From Desulfobacterales bacterium (GTDB lineage: Bacteria > Desulfobacterota > Desulfobacteria > Desulfobacterales > RPRI01): a DNA stretch of 48,884 bases. Location: NCBI GenBank assembly GCA_020052975.1, contig JAGVOC010000181.1:1-48884 (forward strand), read 5' to 3'. The translations under genes and the position numbers were made by a program. The notes beneath the pieces are model-generated. The model was not told the origin of the DNA. It did not search any database and was given only the letters and a program-made list of their open reading frames with translations. Positions 25,085 through 33,428 of the stretch are shown in pieces (positions within the stretch are counted from its first letter, which is position 1; each line of letters begins with the position of its first letter).

Positions 25085-25926
25085 ATATAATGAACAGTTC
25101 AAATTTATTGTCGATAACAACATTCATATACGGCCTTGCCGCTTTTTTTTACATTTTCTCATTTGTTTTCAAAAAATCCTTTTCAGGCAGACTGGGAACA
25201 TGGACTGCTTTGGCGGGAATTGCCGGAAATATTGCCGGTATAACATTAAGGTGGGTTGAATCGTACAGACTGGGAATCGGACATGCCCCGCTGTCAAATT
25301 TATATGAATCGCTTGTTTTCTTTTCACTGGTAATTGTGGTTATATATCTTGTAATTGAAAGAAGTTACGCCAACCGGATAATCGGAGCCTTTACAACACC
25401 TCTTGCCTTTCTGGCAATGGCCTACGCCTCCCTTTCTCCGAATATCAGCGACAGAATTCAGCCTCTTGTGCCGGCATTGAAAAGCAACTGGCTTATTGCA
25501 CATGTAATTTCCTGTTTTATCGGATATGCTGCATTTGCAATTGCTTTTGGTTTGAGCATTATGCTGCTTTTCAAACAAAAAGATGGAAAAAATAAAAACC
25601 CCTTTCTTAAAGTCTTTCCGGACCTTAAGATCCTGGATGAACTATCCCATCAGATGATAATGTTCGGTTTTTTGTTTCTTTCGGCAGGAATTATAACTGG
25701 TGCAGTCTGGGCAAATTCGGCATGGGGCCGTTACTGGGGCTGGGATCCCAAGGAAACATGGTCTCTTATCACTTGGTTTGTTTACGCAACTCTGCTTCAC
25801 GCGAGGTTTACGAGGGGTTGGCAAGGCAAACGACTGGCTTATCTTTCTATAATAGGTTTCAGCGCGGTTCTTTTTACATATTTCGGGGTAAATTTGCTTC
25901 CCGGACTGCATAGTTACGGGCAGTGA
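25081..25926 (+). CDS. ccsB: Cytochrome c biogenesis protein CcsB/ResC (System II haem handling)
   Basis: 281 residues, about eight membrane helices, with the tryptophan-rich haem motif 'WGWDPKETWSLITW' in the C-terminal half and conserved histidines in flanking loops ('GHAPLSNLYES', 'LLHARFTRGW', 'LPGLHSYG'). It exports and holds haem for ligation to apocytochromes with ResB. Start ATG overlaps the resB stop. A separate TlpA/CcdA-type thiol reductase is not seen next to it. Confidence 0.94.
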   Translation: MNIMNSSNLLSITTFIYGLAAFFYIFSFVFKKSFSGRLGTWTALAGIAGNIAGITLRWVESYRLGIGHAPLSNLYESLVFFSLVIVVIYLVIERSYANRIIGAFTTPLAFLAMAYASLSPNISDRIQPLVPALKSNWLIAHVISCFIGYAAFAIAFGLSIMLLFKQKDGKNKNPFLKVFPDLKILDELSHQMIMFGFLFLSAGIITGAVWANSAWGRYWGWDPKETWSLITWFVYATLLHARFTRGWQGKRLAYLSIIGFSAVLFTYFGVNLLPGLHSYGQ

Positions 25927-26083
25927 TTTTTCCTTGACAAGAAAAAGAACACGGGTTAAACAAACGCTGATTTGTTTTCCATCCATAGTCTTGGTTATTA
26001 CATATTTTTTGGCAGGGCAAACGGCTTTAAGCCTCTCCCGTTAGTGGGGAAGAGATATGTTTCCTGTTTTTGTTAGTTCAAGG

Positions 26084-26387
26084 TTGACGGCTTCGTAAAA
26101 AGTCATTCTGCTGTGTTGCGCTTCATCTTTCGTCATTGCAGCGTACCAATATGTGAGACCTTTGAAGAACGTCCAATTTTGGTCAAGTACAAGGAAGGCG
26201 ATAATTTCAACCACAGGAATACATTAAGTATTTCGAGGATTGAAATTTGAGCCTGACGCAGTAATCGGGCAAAAGGGGATGTTATGCAAAGGTCTCTATG
26301 TACGCTTCATTCCTCAAGATTCGCGCGCCTTGCATAATGAGCTTTTTACTTTACCGTCTGAATTATGACTTACAACGAGTTCATCAA
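26084..26387. repeat. Family-1 repeat element, copy 3 (interrupted)
   Basis: Begins 'ttgacggcttcgtaaaaagt' and ends 'cttacaacgagttcatcaa', with the same core as copies 1, 2 and 4, but split between 'gcgtaccaa' and 'acgcttcattcc' by a 142-bp insertion. Confidence 0.88.
26155..26296. mobile_element. 142-bp miniature inverted-repeat element nested in a family-1 repeat
   Basis: The ends are a perfect 10-bp inverted repeat, GAGACCTTTG...CAAAGGTCTC. It is bounded on both sides by TATGT (26150-26154 and 26297-26301), a 5-bp target duplication. Removing it restores the uninterrupted family-1 sequence. It has no coding capacity, so it must have been moved by a transposase supplied elsewhere. Confidence 0.88.
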
Positions 26388-26451
26388 GGTTAATTAACGT
26401 TTGTTTTCGCGGTTTCTGTGTATTTATTAACCACAGCATTACGGAGTTTCC

Positions 26452-27165
26452 ATGAGCAAACCAGATGATAAAACTACAGGGATTTCTGCAGACATAGACA
26501 GCGCTGAAGCTGAAATGTCGTCTGCGGGAGGCATTGAAAAGGGACAGGGAGATGGCGCCGGCGGGTTTGTTATCCTCTTCTTCATTATCGGTTTTGTTGC
26601 AAGTCTTATTATCGGATGGGTAGTTTTTCCGAAACTTCTTTACTCCCAGAAAACACAGCCGATTGACTTTAACCATGCTCTTCATCTTGAAGCGGTCAGT
26701 GATGGATGTGAAAGCTGCCATATCTTCCGCGATGATGGAACTTATGCCGGTGTTCCCGGCAATGCTCAATGTGTTGACTGCCATCAGGAAGCGCAGGGGG
26801 ACAGCCCGGATGAGAAAAAACTTGTCGAGGAGTATATTGCCAAAGAAAGGGAAGTCCCATGGCTTATTTATTCAAAACAACCGGACTGTGTATTCTTCTC
26901 ACATACTGCTCATGTTAAAAAGGCTGGAATGGAATGCATAACCTGCCACGGGCCAATCGGTGAATCAACCAGCCTGAAAGTCTATGAGGAGAACAGGATT
27001 ACCGGATACAGCCGCGATATATGGGGAAAGAACATTGCCGGAATCAAGAGAGAGACATGGGACAGTATGAAGATGGATGATTGCGCGGAATGCCACGAAA
27101 AAGAAGCCGGCAAAAAGTCCAGCGTTCAGACAGATAAAGAAGCATGTTTTGTATGCCATAAATAA
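26452..27165 (+). CDS. qrcA: Menaquinone reductase multihaem cytochrome c subunit QrcA
   Basis: 237 residues. An N-terminal membrane anchor (about 43-65, 'GGFVILFFIIGFVASLIIGW') precedes a periplasmic domain with five CxxCH haem sites: CESCH, CVDCH, CITCH, CAECH and CFVCH. The Qrc cytochrome of Desulfovibrio is described as hexahaem, so one site is either divergent (a 'CVFFSH' is present at about 144-149) or absent. QrcA takes electrons from periplasmic type I cytochrome c3, reduced by hydrogenases or formate dehydrogenases, and passes them to the rest of the complex. GGAG lies 4-5 bases before the ATG. First gene of the qrc operon. Confidence 0.9.
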   Translation: MSKPDDKTTGISADIDSAEAEMSSAGGIEKGQGDGAGGFVILFFIIGFVASLIIGWVVFPKLLYSQKTQPIDFNHALHLEAVSDGCESCHIFRDDGTYAGVPGNAQCVDCHQEAQGDSPDEKKLVEEYIAKEREVPWLIYSKQPDCVFFSHTAHVKKAGMECITCHGPIGESTSLKVYEENRITGYSRDIWGKNIAGIKRETWDSMKMDDCAECHEKEAGKKSSVQTDKEACFVCHK

Positions 27166-27222
27166 ATTGTATTGAAACACCTAAAAAGTTCGTTCGTTTT
27201 TCAGGTTTAAGGGGAAGAATCA

Positions 27223-29430
27223 ATGAAAATAGACAGAAGATGTTTCTTGTCACTTGGAATTGGTGGTGCCGCTGGTATAGCCCTTTCACCATTACCCTGG
27301 AAGCTGGCGGATGACAGTGCCATATGGACACAGATGTGGCCTTGGACTCCTGTCCCTGCGGATGGTGAAGTAACTTATGTGAAATCAGCATGTACGCTTT
27401 GCCCCGGCGGTTGCGGGATCTCTGTCCGCAAGGTTGGAAACAGGGCTGTCAAGATAGAGGGAATAGAAGGACATCCTGTAAATGACGGCGGAATTTGCCC
27501 TCTGGGCCTTTCGGGCTTACAGCTTCTCTATGGCCCGACTCGAGTCAAGACACCTTTAAAAAGGGCCGGTGAAAGGGGAGCGGGAAAATGGGTAAAAATA
27601 TCCTGGGAAGATGCTGTTGCTGAAGTTGCAAAAAAGCTGGGTGATCTCAGAGAAAAGGGAGAATCCGACTCTGTTGCCTGCATTTCCGGCTCTGATAAAG
27701 GAACAGTACCCGCACTGTTTAAGAGATTTCTTTCAGTGTTCGGGTCACCAAATTTTATGCGGATGCCTTCGATTCAGGACTCTTATGAGATTGCCAATAA
27801 TATTTCCATGGGATTTAATGCCCAGTCCGGCTTTGATTTGGAGCATGCCGACTTTATTCTGAGTTTTGGAAGCGGATTGATTGAAGGCTGGGGATCGCCT
27901 GTTCGCATGATAAGAGCGAACAGTGCCTGGCGCAAAGCAGGCATTAAAGTGGTCCAGGTTGAACCCCGCCTTTCGAATAGTGCTGCAAAGTCGGATAAGT
28001 GGATTCCGGTTAATCCCGGAACTGAATACGCTCTTGCTCTTGGTCTTGCCCATGTTATTATCAGAGAATCCCTTTACCGGAATGATTTTGTTAATGCCGG
28101 CGCTTCAGGGTTTATCAGGTTCAGAGATCTTGTCCTTTCAAGCTATTCTCCTGGCAGTGTGGAAAAAACAACAGGAATAAAAAAAGAAACAATAGAAGCC
28201 CTGGCTGTGGATTTTGCAAAGTCAGGAAGACCGGTTGCAATCTGCGGCAGAGGTCAAGGTAAAGCCCAAAGTTCACTTGGAGAGCTGCTCGCTGTTCAGG
28301 CATTAAATGCCCTTGCAGGGAATATAGGCAGGGAAGGCGGAGTTTTTGCGGTTAATGATCCTGCATATACTGCTTGGCCTGTATATCAGGCTGATGAAGT
28401 CGGTGCTGCCGGAATTAAAAAAGACCGGATCGACGGTGCCGGGAGCGGAAAATACAGATTCGCAAAAAGCCTTACCAACAGGTTTGCGGGCGCTGTCAAT
28501 TCAGGGTCTCCCGTAAGCCTCCTTTTTGTTCTGGAATCAAATCCGGTATATTCATTGCCTGATACAAAAGCCGTAAAAGATGCTTTCAAGAAGATTCCTT
28601 TCATTGTAAGTTTCTCATCTTTCATGGATGAAACCGCATTGAACTCGGACCTTATTTTGCCAAACCATGTCTATCTTGAACGTTATGAGGATGTTCCGGC
28701 AAATGCCGGCCTTTCAAAACCGGTTGTTAGCCTTTCAAGGCCTGTTGTCAGCCCCCAGTTCAACACGAAACATGCGGGGGATGTCATCATCCTTATGGCA
28801 AAAGAGATGGGTTCCCCTGTTGCAGACGCTTTTCCGTGGGATGATTATCAGGCATGCCTTGAAGGGGCAGCAGGAGATAAGTGGAAGAAGCTGAACGAAG
28901 AAGGCTTCAGTTCTGATCCGGCATTTACCGCTCAGGTTGTCAATACTTCTCCGGGAAAATTTGATCTTTCGGGCGGAATTGCAGATTTCTCAATCCTCTT
29001 TACCCCTGTAAATCAAGAAGGAGACCCCAAGGCTTATCCCCTGTTTCTCCTGCCTTACGATTCATTCAGGATAGCCAACGGATACATTGGCGATCCGCCT
29101 TTTGTAATAAAAACCGTTGAAGATACGGTTCTTAAAGGAAAGGACATCCTTGTTGAAATAAATCCGGCAACAGCAAGGGCGAACGGACTTTCTGCCGGAA
29201 GTTATGCCACCCTTAAAACACCGAAGGGAAGCGCAAGGGTTAAAATAAACCTGTTCGAGGGAATCATGCCCGGTCTTGTGGCGATGCCAAGAGGCCTTGG
29301 CCATACCGCATATGACAATTATCTTGCGGGCAAGGGAATAAATGTAAATGAACTTATCGGAACGCTGGAAGATCCTGCTTCCGGACTTGATGCGGCCTGG
29401 GGAATTCGGGCCAATCTGAGCAAAGCCTAA
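27223..29430 (+). CDS. qrcB: Menaquinone reductase molybdopterin-oxidoreductase-like subunit QrcB
   Basis: A 735-residue protein of the DMSO-reductase/PsrA family. It opens with a twin-arginine signal ('DRRCFLSLGIGG'), so it is exported folded. Cysteines at 57, 60, 64 and 92 form the N-terminal [4Fe-4S] site, followed by the usual family fold to the C-terminal cap domain. In characterised Qrc the protein has lost molybdenum and serves as a structural/electron-relay subunit; whether the same loss holds here is inferred from family membership. It lies 57 bp after qrcA and 19 bp before qrcC. Confidence 0.92.
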   Translation: MKIDRRCFLSLGIGGAAGIALSPLPWKLADDSAIWTQMWPWTPVPADGEVTYVKSACTLCPGGCGISVRKVGNRAVKIEGIEGHPVNDGGICPLGLSGLQLLYGPTRVKTPLKRAGERGAGKWVKISWEDAVAEVAKKLGDLREKGESDSVACISGSDKGTVPALFKRFLSVFGSPNFMRMPSIQDSYEIANNISMGFNAQSGFDLEHADFILSFGSGLIEGWGSPVRMIRANSAWRKAGIKVVQVEPRLSNSAAKSDKWIPVNPGTEYALALGLAHVIIRESLYRNDFVNAGASGFIRFRDLVLSSYSPGSVEKTTGIKKETIEALAVDFAKSGRPVAICGRGQGKAQSSLGELLAVQALNALAGNIGREGGVFAVNDPAYTAWPVYQADEVGAAGIKKDRIDGAGSGKYRFAKSLTNRFAGAVNSGSPVSLLFVLESNPVYSLPDTKAVKDAFKKIPFIVSFSSFMDETALNSDLILPNHVYLERYEDVPANAGLSKPVVSLSRPVVSPQFNTKHAGDVIILMAKEMGSPVADAFPWDDYQACLEGAAGDKWKKLNEEGFSSDPAFTAQVVNTSPGKFDLSGGIADFSILFTPVNQEGDPKAYPLFLLPYDSFRIANGYIGDPPFVIKTVEDTVLKGKDILVEINPATARANGLSAGSYATLKTPKGSARVKINLFEGIMPGLVAMPRGLGHTAYDNYLAGKGINVNELIGTLEDPASGLDAAWGIRANLSKA

Positions 29431-29449
29431 TTAAGAGCATGAGGTTCTG

Positions 29450-30229
29450 ATGAAAGAAGAACAAAATCACGAAAAAGCTAAACGATTTGGAATGGTCATT
29501 GATCTGGACAAGTGCACCGGTTGCGGCGCCTGCATGGTTGCCTGCATGGCTGAAAACAACGTACCTTTCAAGGAAGATGAGTCGAAGAAGCTTGACAGCA
29601 TCACCTGGTTGCGCGTTTACAAGCTGACAAACGGAAAACCATTTCCCGACACCGAAATCTGCTATCTTCCCAGACCCTGTCAGCACTGCGGCGGAAAAGG
29701 GAACCATGGCCATTCGCCCTGCGTCTCTGTATGCCCGGCTACCGCTACCGATTACAGCAAGGAGACCGGTATTGTCAGCCAGATTTATACAAGGTGCTTC
29801 GGGTGCAGGTACTGTATGGCTGCATGCCCTTATCATGCCAGATACTTTAACTGGTGGGACCCTGTCTGGCCGGATGGTATGGAGAAATATTTAAGCCCGA
29901 ATGTTTCAGTACGCATGAGAGGCATTGTTGAAAAATGCAGCTTCTGTTTTCACAGGTATCAGATTGCAAAGGACAAGGCTTATTACGAAGGTCGCGGGGA
30001 GTTGGAAGAAAATGAATACCAGACTGCCTGCACTCAGGCATGTCCGGCCAATGCCATTACTTTCGGGGATCTTAACAATTCCGGACATGCGGTTTATGAA
30101 CTGAAAAAAGACAAGAACGCATTCCGGCTTCTTGAAAGACTTCAGACGAATCCTAAGGTATATTACCTTTCGAGCAGGGAATGGGTAAGACGGGCAGGCG
30201 ATAATTATCTCGAAAAGGAAAAAAAGTGA
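29450..30229 (+). CDS. qrcC: Menaquinone reductase iron-sulfur subunit QrcC
   Basis: A 259-residue ferredoxin-type subunit of the PsrB/NrfC kind. Cysteine groups are 'CTGCGACMVAC' (about 24-34), 'CQHCGG' with 'CVSVCP' (about 77-98), 'CFGCRYCMAACP' (about 116-127) and 'CSFCFHRY' with 'CTQACP', enough for up to four Fe-S clusters. No signal peptide is visible, so it is presumably carried across the membrane with the Tat-exported QrcB. It conducts electrons between QrcB/QrcA and the membrane subunit QrcD. Confidence 0.93.
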   Translation: MKEEQNHEKAKRFGMVIDLDKCTGCGACMVACMAENNVPFKEDESKKLDSITWLRVYKLTNGKPFPDTEICYLPRPCQHCGGKGNHGHSPCVSVCPATATDYSKETGIVSQIYTRCFGCRYCMAACPYHARYFNWWDPVWPDGMEKYLSPNVSVRMRGIVEKCSFCFHRYQIAKDKAYYEGRGELEENEYQTACTQACPANAITFGDLNNSGHAVYELKKDKNAFRLLERLQTNPKVYYLSSREWVRRAGDNYLEKEKK

Positions 30230-30308
30230 TCCGGCGTCAATAATATACGAAAAGTTTTGATGCCATATAATATTTCAGTAACTGCAGATATTGAGGAGTA
30301 AGGAACAT

Positions 30309-31547
30309 ATGGATTCAGCATTAATACCCAAGGGAGTTAAGCGCTGTCCGACATGGCAGTTTGCCCTGTGGATAGGCGCAGCCGGGGCGGTACTTTTATG
30401 GGGCGTTTTTGCCATGCTGCTTTGCTGGTTCAAGGGACTCAACCAGACTAACATGAATGATTCTTACGGGTTTGCATTGTGGATCTGGGCCGACCTTGCG
30501 GTTATAGCCTTAGGAGGCGGAGCCTTTTTTACGGGGTTTCTGAGGTATATCGTAGGGAAGGATGAACTGAAAAACATAATTAACTATGCTGTTCTCATCG
30601 GATTCATTTGTTACAGTTCAGCGCTTCTTATCCTTGCCATTGATATCGGACAGCCGCTCAGAGGCTGGTTCATCTTCTGGCATGCAAATGTTCACTCCAT
30701 GCTGACCGAAGTGGCTTTCTGCCTTACCTGCTATTTCGGTGTTCTGACCATAGAGTACGTTCCGCTTATCCTTGAAAACCGACAGATTGACAAGGTTCCT
30801 TTCTTTCACAGGCTTGGCCACAACATGCACGAGATAATGGCAGTTTTCGCAGCGACAGGGGCCTTTCTCTCCTTTTTTCATCAGGGTTCACTTGGTGGAG
30901 TGTCCGGAGTTCTTTTCGGACGTCCGTTCGGTTACAGAGAAGGAATATTTATCTGGCCGTGGACTTTCTTCCTCTTCACATGGTCGGCTGCCGCATGCGG
31001 ACCCTGTTTTACAATTCTGATAACCAAAATCACCGAAAAGGTAACAGGGAAAAAACTTGTAAAACAGAATGTTATCGAACTTCTTGCAAAAATTTCCGGC
31101 TGGATGATTGGAACTTATATCATAGCGAAAATAATCGACACCTGGTACTGGGCTAAAGTTACGGCTCCTGCAGCCGGGTTCAGCCTTATGGATTTTTATT
31201 CAAACAATCCTTTCTACGGCATCTGGATACTTGTGCTTGAAATCGTTATTTGCGGAGTCGTTCCTGCGATAATACTTATATCTGAAAAAGGGCGTAAAAA
31301 CCCTGCCGCGCTCGTGACGGCCCTAGTTCTTGCAGTCATAGGGCCATGTGTCAACCGGTGGGTAATGGTTCTTCAGGTGATGGCTGTGCCCGTATTAACT
31401 TTCGAAAACTGGGCGATGTATTATCCGAGCTGGCAGGAAGTTGCAACCACTATCCTGCCGGTTGCATACGGTGTAATCCTTATATCTTTTTCGTACCGTT
31501 ATCTGCCGATATTCCCGCAGGAGCAGGAACTGAATCCGGAGGCTTAA
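30309..31547 (+). CDS. qrcD: Menaquinone reductase membrane subunit QrcD (NrfD/PsrC family)
   Basis: 412 residues with about ten membrane helices and the NrfD-family quinone-site region. Representative segments are 'SYGFALWIWADLAVIALGGG', 'FWHANVHSMLTEVAFCLT' and 'FLSFFHQGSLGGVSG'. It reduces menaquinone with electrons from the periplasm, feeding sulfate respiration. ATG at 30309 was chosen because GAGGAGTAAGG lies just before it. Its TAA stop lies within the terminal TTAA of a family-2 repeat (31544), so the last codons or 3' end were shaped by that insertion. Confidence 0.93.
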   Translation: MDSALIPKGVKRCPTWQFALWIGAAGAVLLWGVFAMLLCWFKGLNQTNMNDSYGFALWIWADLAVIALGGGAFFTGFLRYIVGKDELKNIINYAVLIGFICYSSALLILAIDIGQPLRGWFIFWHANVHSMLTEVAFCLTCYFGVLTIEYVPLILENRQIDKVPFFHRLGHNMHEIMAVFAATGAFLSFFHQGSLGGVSGVLFGRPFGYREGIFIWPWTFFLFTWSAAACGPCFTILITKITEKVTGKKLVKQNVIELLAKISGWMIGTYIIAKIIDTWYWAKVTAPAAGFSLMDFYSNNPFYGIWILVLEIVICGVVPAIILISEKGRKNPAALVTALVLAVIGPCVNRWVMVLQVMAVPVLTFENWAMYYPSWQEVATTILPVAYGVILISFSYRYLPIFPQEQELNPEA

Positions 31548-31650
31548 GCCGCTGTAAAAAAATAAAGTAGCCATCTGGATGTCAAAAGCGGCATAAGGAG
31601 CCGTAACGAAATACTTTAAAATGCACTATTAATTTCATAACGGCTCCTAA
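31544..31650 (-). repeat. Family-2 'GGAGCCGTTACG' element, copy D (reverse)
   Basis: 107 bp, opposite orientation to copies A-C. Reading the minus strand it begins TTAGGAGCCG, has the hairpin GGAGCCGTTA.../...TAACGGCTCC, and ends GCGGCTTAA. Its interior ('tagccatctggatgtcaaaa') matches copy C rather than A or B. It provides the qrcD stop codon. Confidence 0.92.
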
Positions 31651-31679
31651 AGATACCGGTTTTATTGTGGAGGTAAATC

Positions 31680-31844
31680 ATGTTTCCTTTTTGTTTTGAA
31701 TGGATGTGGGATATGTCCCATATGGTCTTTATGGGCGGACTATGGTATGCTCTTACAATTATAGGACTCGGAATGACGTTCTGTATCGGCAAGGCTTTTT
31801 ATGATACCTTCCTTGATCAGGGTAAAGTTGATCATCACCATTAG
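31680..31844 (+). CDS. 54-residue membrane protein downstream of qrcD
   Basis: A short frame with an excellent ribosome site (GTGGAGGTAAATC before the ATG). It encodes a Met- and aromatic-rich N-terminus ('MFPFCFEWMWDMSHMVFMGG'), a single membrane helix (about 21-41, 'LWYALTIIGLGMTFCIGKAF') and a polar tail ending in three histidines. Two cysteines (5 and 35). It lies 132 bp after qrcD on the same strand, between two family-2 repeats in opposite orientation. It resembles accessory small subunits of respiratory complexes in size and topology, and could be an extra subunit or assembly factor of Qrc, but I do not recognise it. Confidence 0.72.
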   Translation: MFPFCFEWMWDMSHMVFMGGLWYALTIIGLGMTFCIGKAFYDTFLDQGKVDHHH

Positions 31845-31851
31845 TAAGTAA

Positions 31852-31890
31852 GAGATTATTTCCTGTGTTTTTCCGGCAGGAAATAATCTC
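31852..31890. terminator. 14-bp perfect stem-loop after the small membrane protein
   Basis: 'gagattatttcctg' (31852-31865) and its exact complement (31877-31890), loop of 11, further flanked by 'taagta...cttactta'. There is no strong T-run, so it may stabilise the mRNA 3' end rather than terminate by itself. Confidence 0.6.
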
Positions 31891-31918
31891 GTAAGCTTAC
31901 TTATCCCGTTTATCGGGG

Positions 31919-32025
31919 TTAGGAGCCGTTACGAAATAACCATTACATTCCTGACCATTTTGTTGCGGCTCCTTATGCAGGTTACAGCATTTCAATGTTA
32001 TGATTATTTTTGAACGACGGCTTAG
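31919..32025 (+). repeat. Family-2 element, copy B
   Basis: 107 bp from TTAGGAGCCG to GGCTTAG with the hairpin GGAGCCGTTACGAAATA.../...TTGCGGCTCC. Interior 'catttcaatgtta...tttttgaacgac' is shared with copy A (36876). Confidence 0.92.
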
Positions 32026-32045
32026 AATGTAAATACCGTTAAATC

Positions 32046-32088
32046 AAAAAGCGCTTGCCCCTTTAATCTTCCGGGGAAGCGCTTTTTT
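32046..32088. terminator. Intrinsic terminator directly upstream of murA
   Basis: AAAAAGCGCTT-G-CCCC, loop of 11, GGGG-AAGCGCTTTTTT. The stem of about 15 bp with A- and T-tracts can work on both strands. It ends only 22 bp before the murA ATG, leaving no room for a promoter in between. Confidence 0.82.
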
Positions 32089-32110
32089 GTTTCAGGAGAC
32101 GAGGGGAAGA

Positions 32111-33364
32111 ATGGATAAAATAATTGTAGAGGGAGGGCATCCCTTGAGAGGTGAGGTCAGGATAAGCGGCGCGAAAAATGCGGCTCTTCCTATTCTTGTC
32201 TCATCGTTGCTTACCGACGGACCTTGCACATATTCGAATGTTCCTGATTTAAAAGATGTTGAGAGCACAAAAGAGCTTTTGATTAACCACGGCGCCAGAA
32301 TAGAAACGCATGGGCATACCGTTAAAATCGATGCAGGGGGGCTCAATAACTCAGAGGCTCCCTATGACCTTGTGAGAAAAATGAGGGCATCCATACTTGT
32401 TCTCGGTCCCCTTGTTGCGAGGCTGAAAAAAGCAAGGGTTTCACTCCCGGGCGGATGCTCGATAGGTGCGCGTCCCATTAACCTGCATCTCAAGGGCCTT
32501 GCAGCGCTGGGAGCAAAAGTTGAACTGGTGCACGGATATGTTGAAGCAAGCGCTGAAACCTTAAGAGGCGCAGAAATATTTTTTGACACGGTCACAGTGA
32601 CGGGAACTGAAAACCTCATGATGGCCGCAGTCCTTGCCGAAGGGATTACCATCCTTCGTAATGCGGCAAGAGAGCCGGAGGTGACCGCCCTTGCAGATGT
32701 TCTGAATAAAATGGGGGCGAAAATTGAAGGGACAGGCACATCAGTATTGAAAATAACAGGCGTTCCTTCACTCGAACCCGTATCCGCATCCATTATACCT
32801 GATAGAATAGAGACCGGCACATTCATGGTATCTGCAGCCCTTTCCGGAGGAGATATTAAGATATTAGACTGTGAACCCTCCCATCTTGAATCTGTTATTC
32901 ACAAGCTGAGGCTGACCGGCTCTGATGTCAAAATAGAAGGCAATACGATGAGTGTAAAGGGAGGAGATAAAATCACAAGTATAGATATAAAGACTATGCC
33001 CTATCCGGGATTCCCCACAGACATGCAGGCCCAGTTCATGGTGCTGCTCTCCGTTGCGAAAGGTTTCAGCGTCATATCGGAAACTATTTTCGAAAACAGG
33101 TTCATACACGTAAGCGAACTGAAAAGACTGGGCGCGGACATCAAGATTTCGGGAAACACAGCCATGATTACAGGTGTTCCGATGCTGATGGGAGCTCCTG
33201 TGATGGCAACGGATCTTCGGGCAAGCGCATCCCTGATACTTGCGGGACTTGTCGCTTCCGGCACAACAGAGGTCAGCCGCGTATACCATCTTGACCGGGG
33301 ATACGAGGCTATAGAAAAGAAGTTTGCTTCCCTCGGGGCAAGAGTAAAAAGAGTGAAAGCATGA
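32111..33364 (+). CDS. murA: UDP-N-acetylglucosamine 1-carboxyvinyltransferase
   Basis: 417 residues; first committed step of peptidoglycan synthesis (transfer of enolpyruvate from PEP to UDP-GlcNAc) in the cytoplasm. Diagnostic features are '[16 protein letters not shown]' with the catalytic Lys-Asn near 22, and the loop '[11 protein letters not shown]' carrying the PEP-binding, fosfomycin-sensitive cysteine near 115. Also present are '[10 protein letters not shown]' and '[11 protein letters not shown]'. The start at 32111 ('MDKIIVEGG') is preferred over an upstream start because GAGGGGAAG precedes it and homologues begin here. comEC follows after 64 bp. Confidence 0.95.
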   Translation: MDKIIVEGGHPLRGEVRISGAKNAALPILVSSLLTDGPCTYSNVPDLKDVESTKELLINHGARIETHGHTVKIDAGGLNNSEAPYDLVRKMRASILVLGPLVARLKKARVSLPGGCSIGARPINLHLKGLAALGAKVELVHGYVEASAETLRGAEIFFDTVTVTGTENLMMAAVLAEGITILRNAAREPEVTALADVLNKMGAKIEGTGTSVLKITGVPSLEPVSASIIPDRIETGTFMVSAALSGGDIKILDCEPSHLESVIHKLRLTGSDVKIEGNTMSVKGGDKITSIDIKTMPYPGFPTDMQAQFMVLLSVAKGFSVISETIFENRFIHVSELKRLGADIKISGNTAMITGVPMLMGAPVMATDLRASASLILAGLVASGTTEVSRVYHLDRGYEAIEKKFASLGARVKRVKA

Positions 33365-33428
33365 ATAATATTATGAAAGCGTAAAAAAAGTCCGCCCTCA
33401 TTTTCACTTGCAACCGGAAGGTTGACGC

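Larger units (their letters stand above)
25927..26451. other. Gene-free region holding a nested pair of mobile repeats
   Basis: Nothing coding is supported. The main content is the family-1 repeat at 26084-26387, itself split by a smaller inverted-repeat element (26155-26296). The qrc promoter should lie between 26387 and 26440 or within the repeat. Confidence 0.7.

Noticed and set aside
31544..32025. Composite transposon carrying the 54-residue gene
   Set aside because: The two flanking family-2 copies belong to different interior subtypes and no target duplication around the whole unit is visible; independent insertions are more likely.
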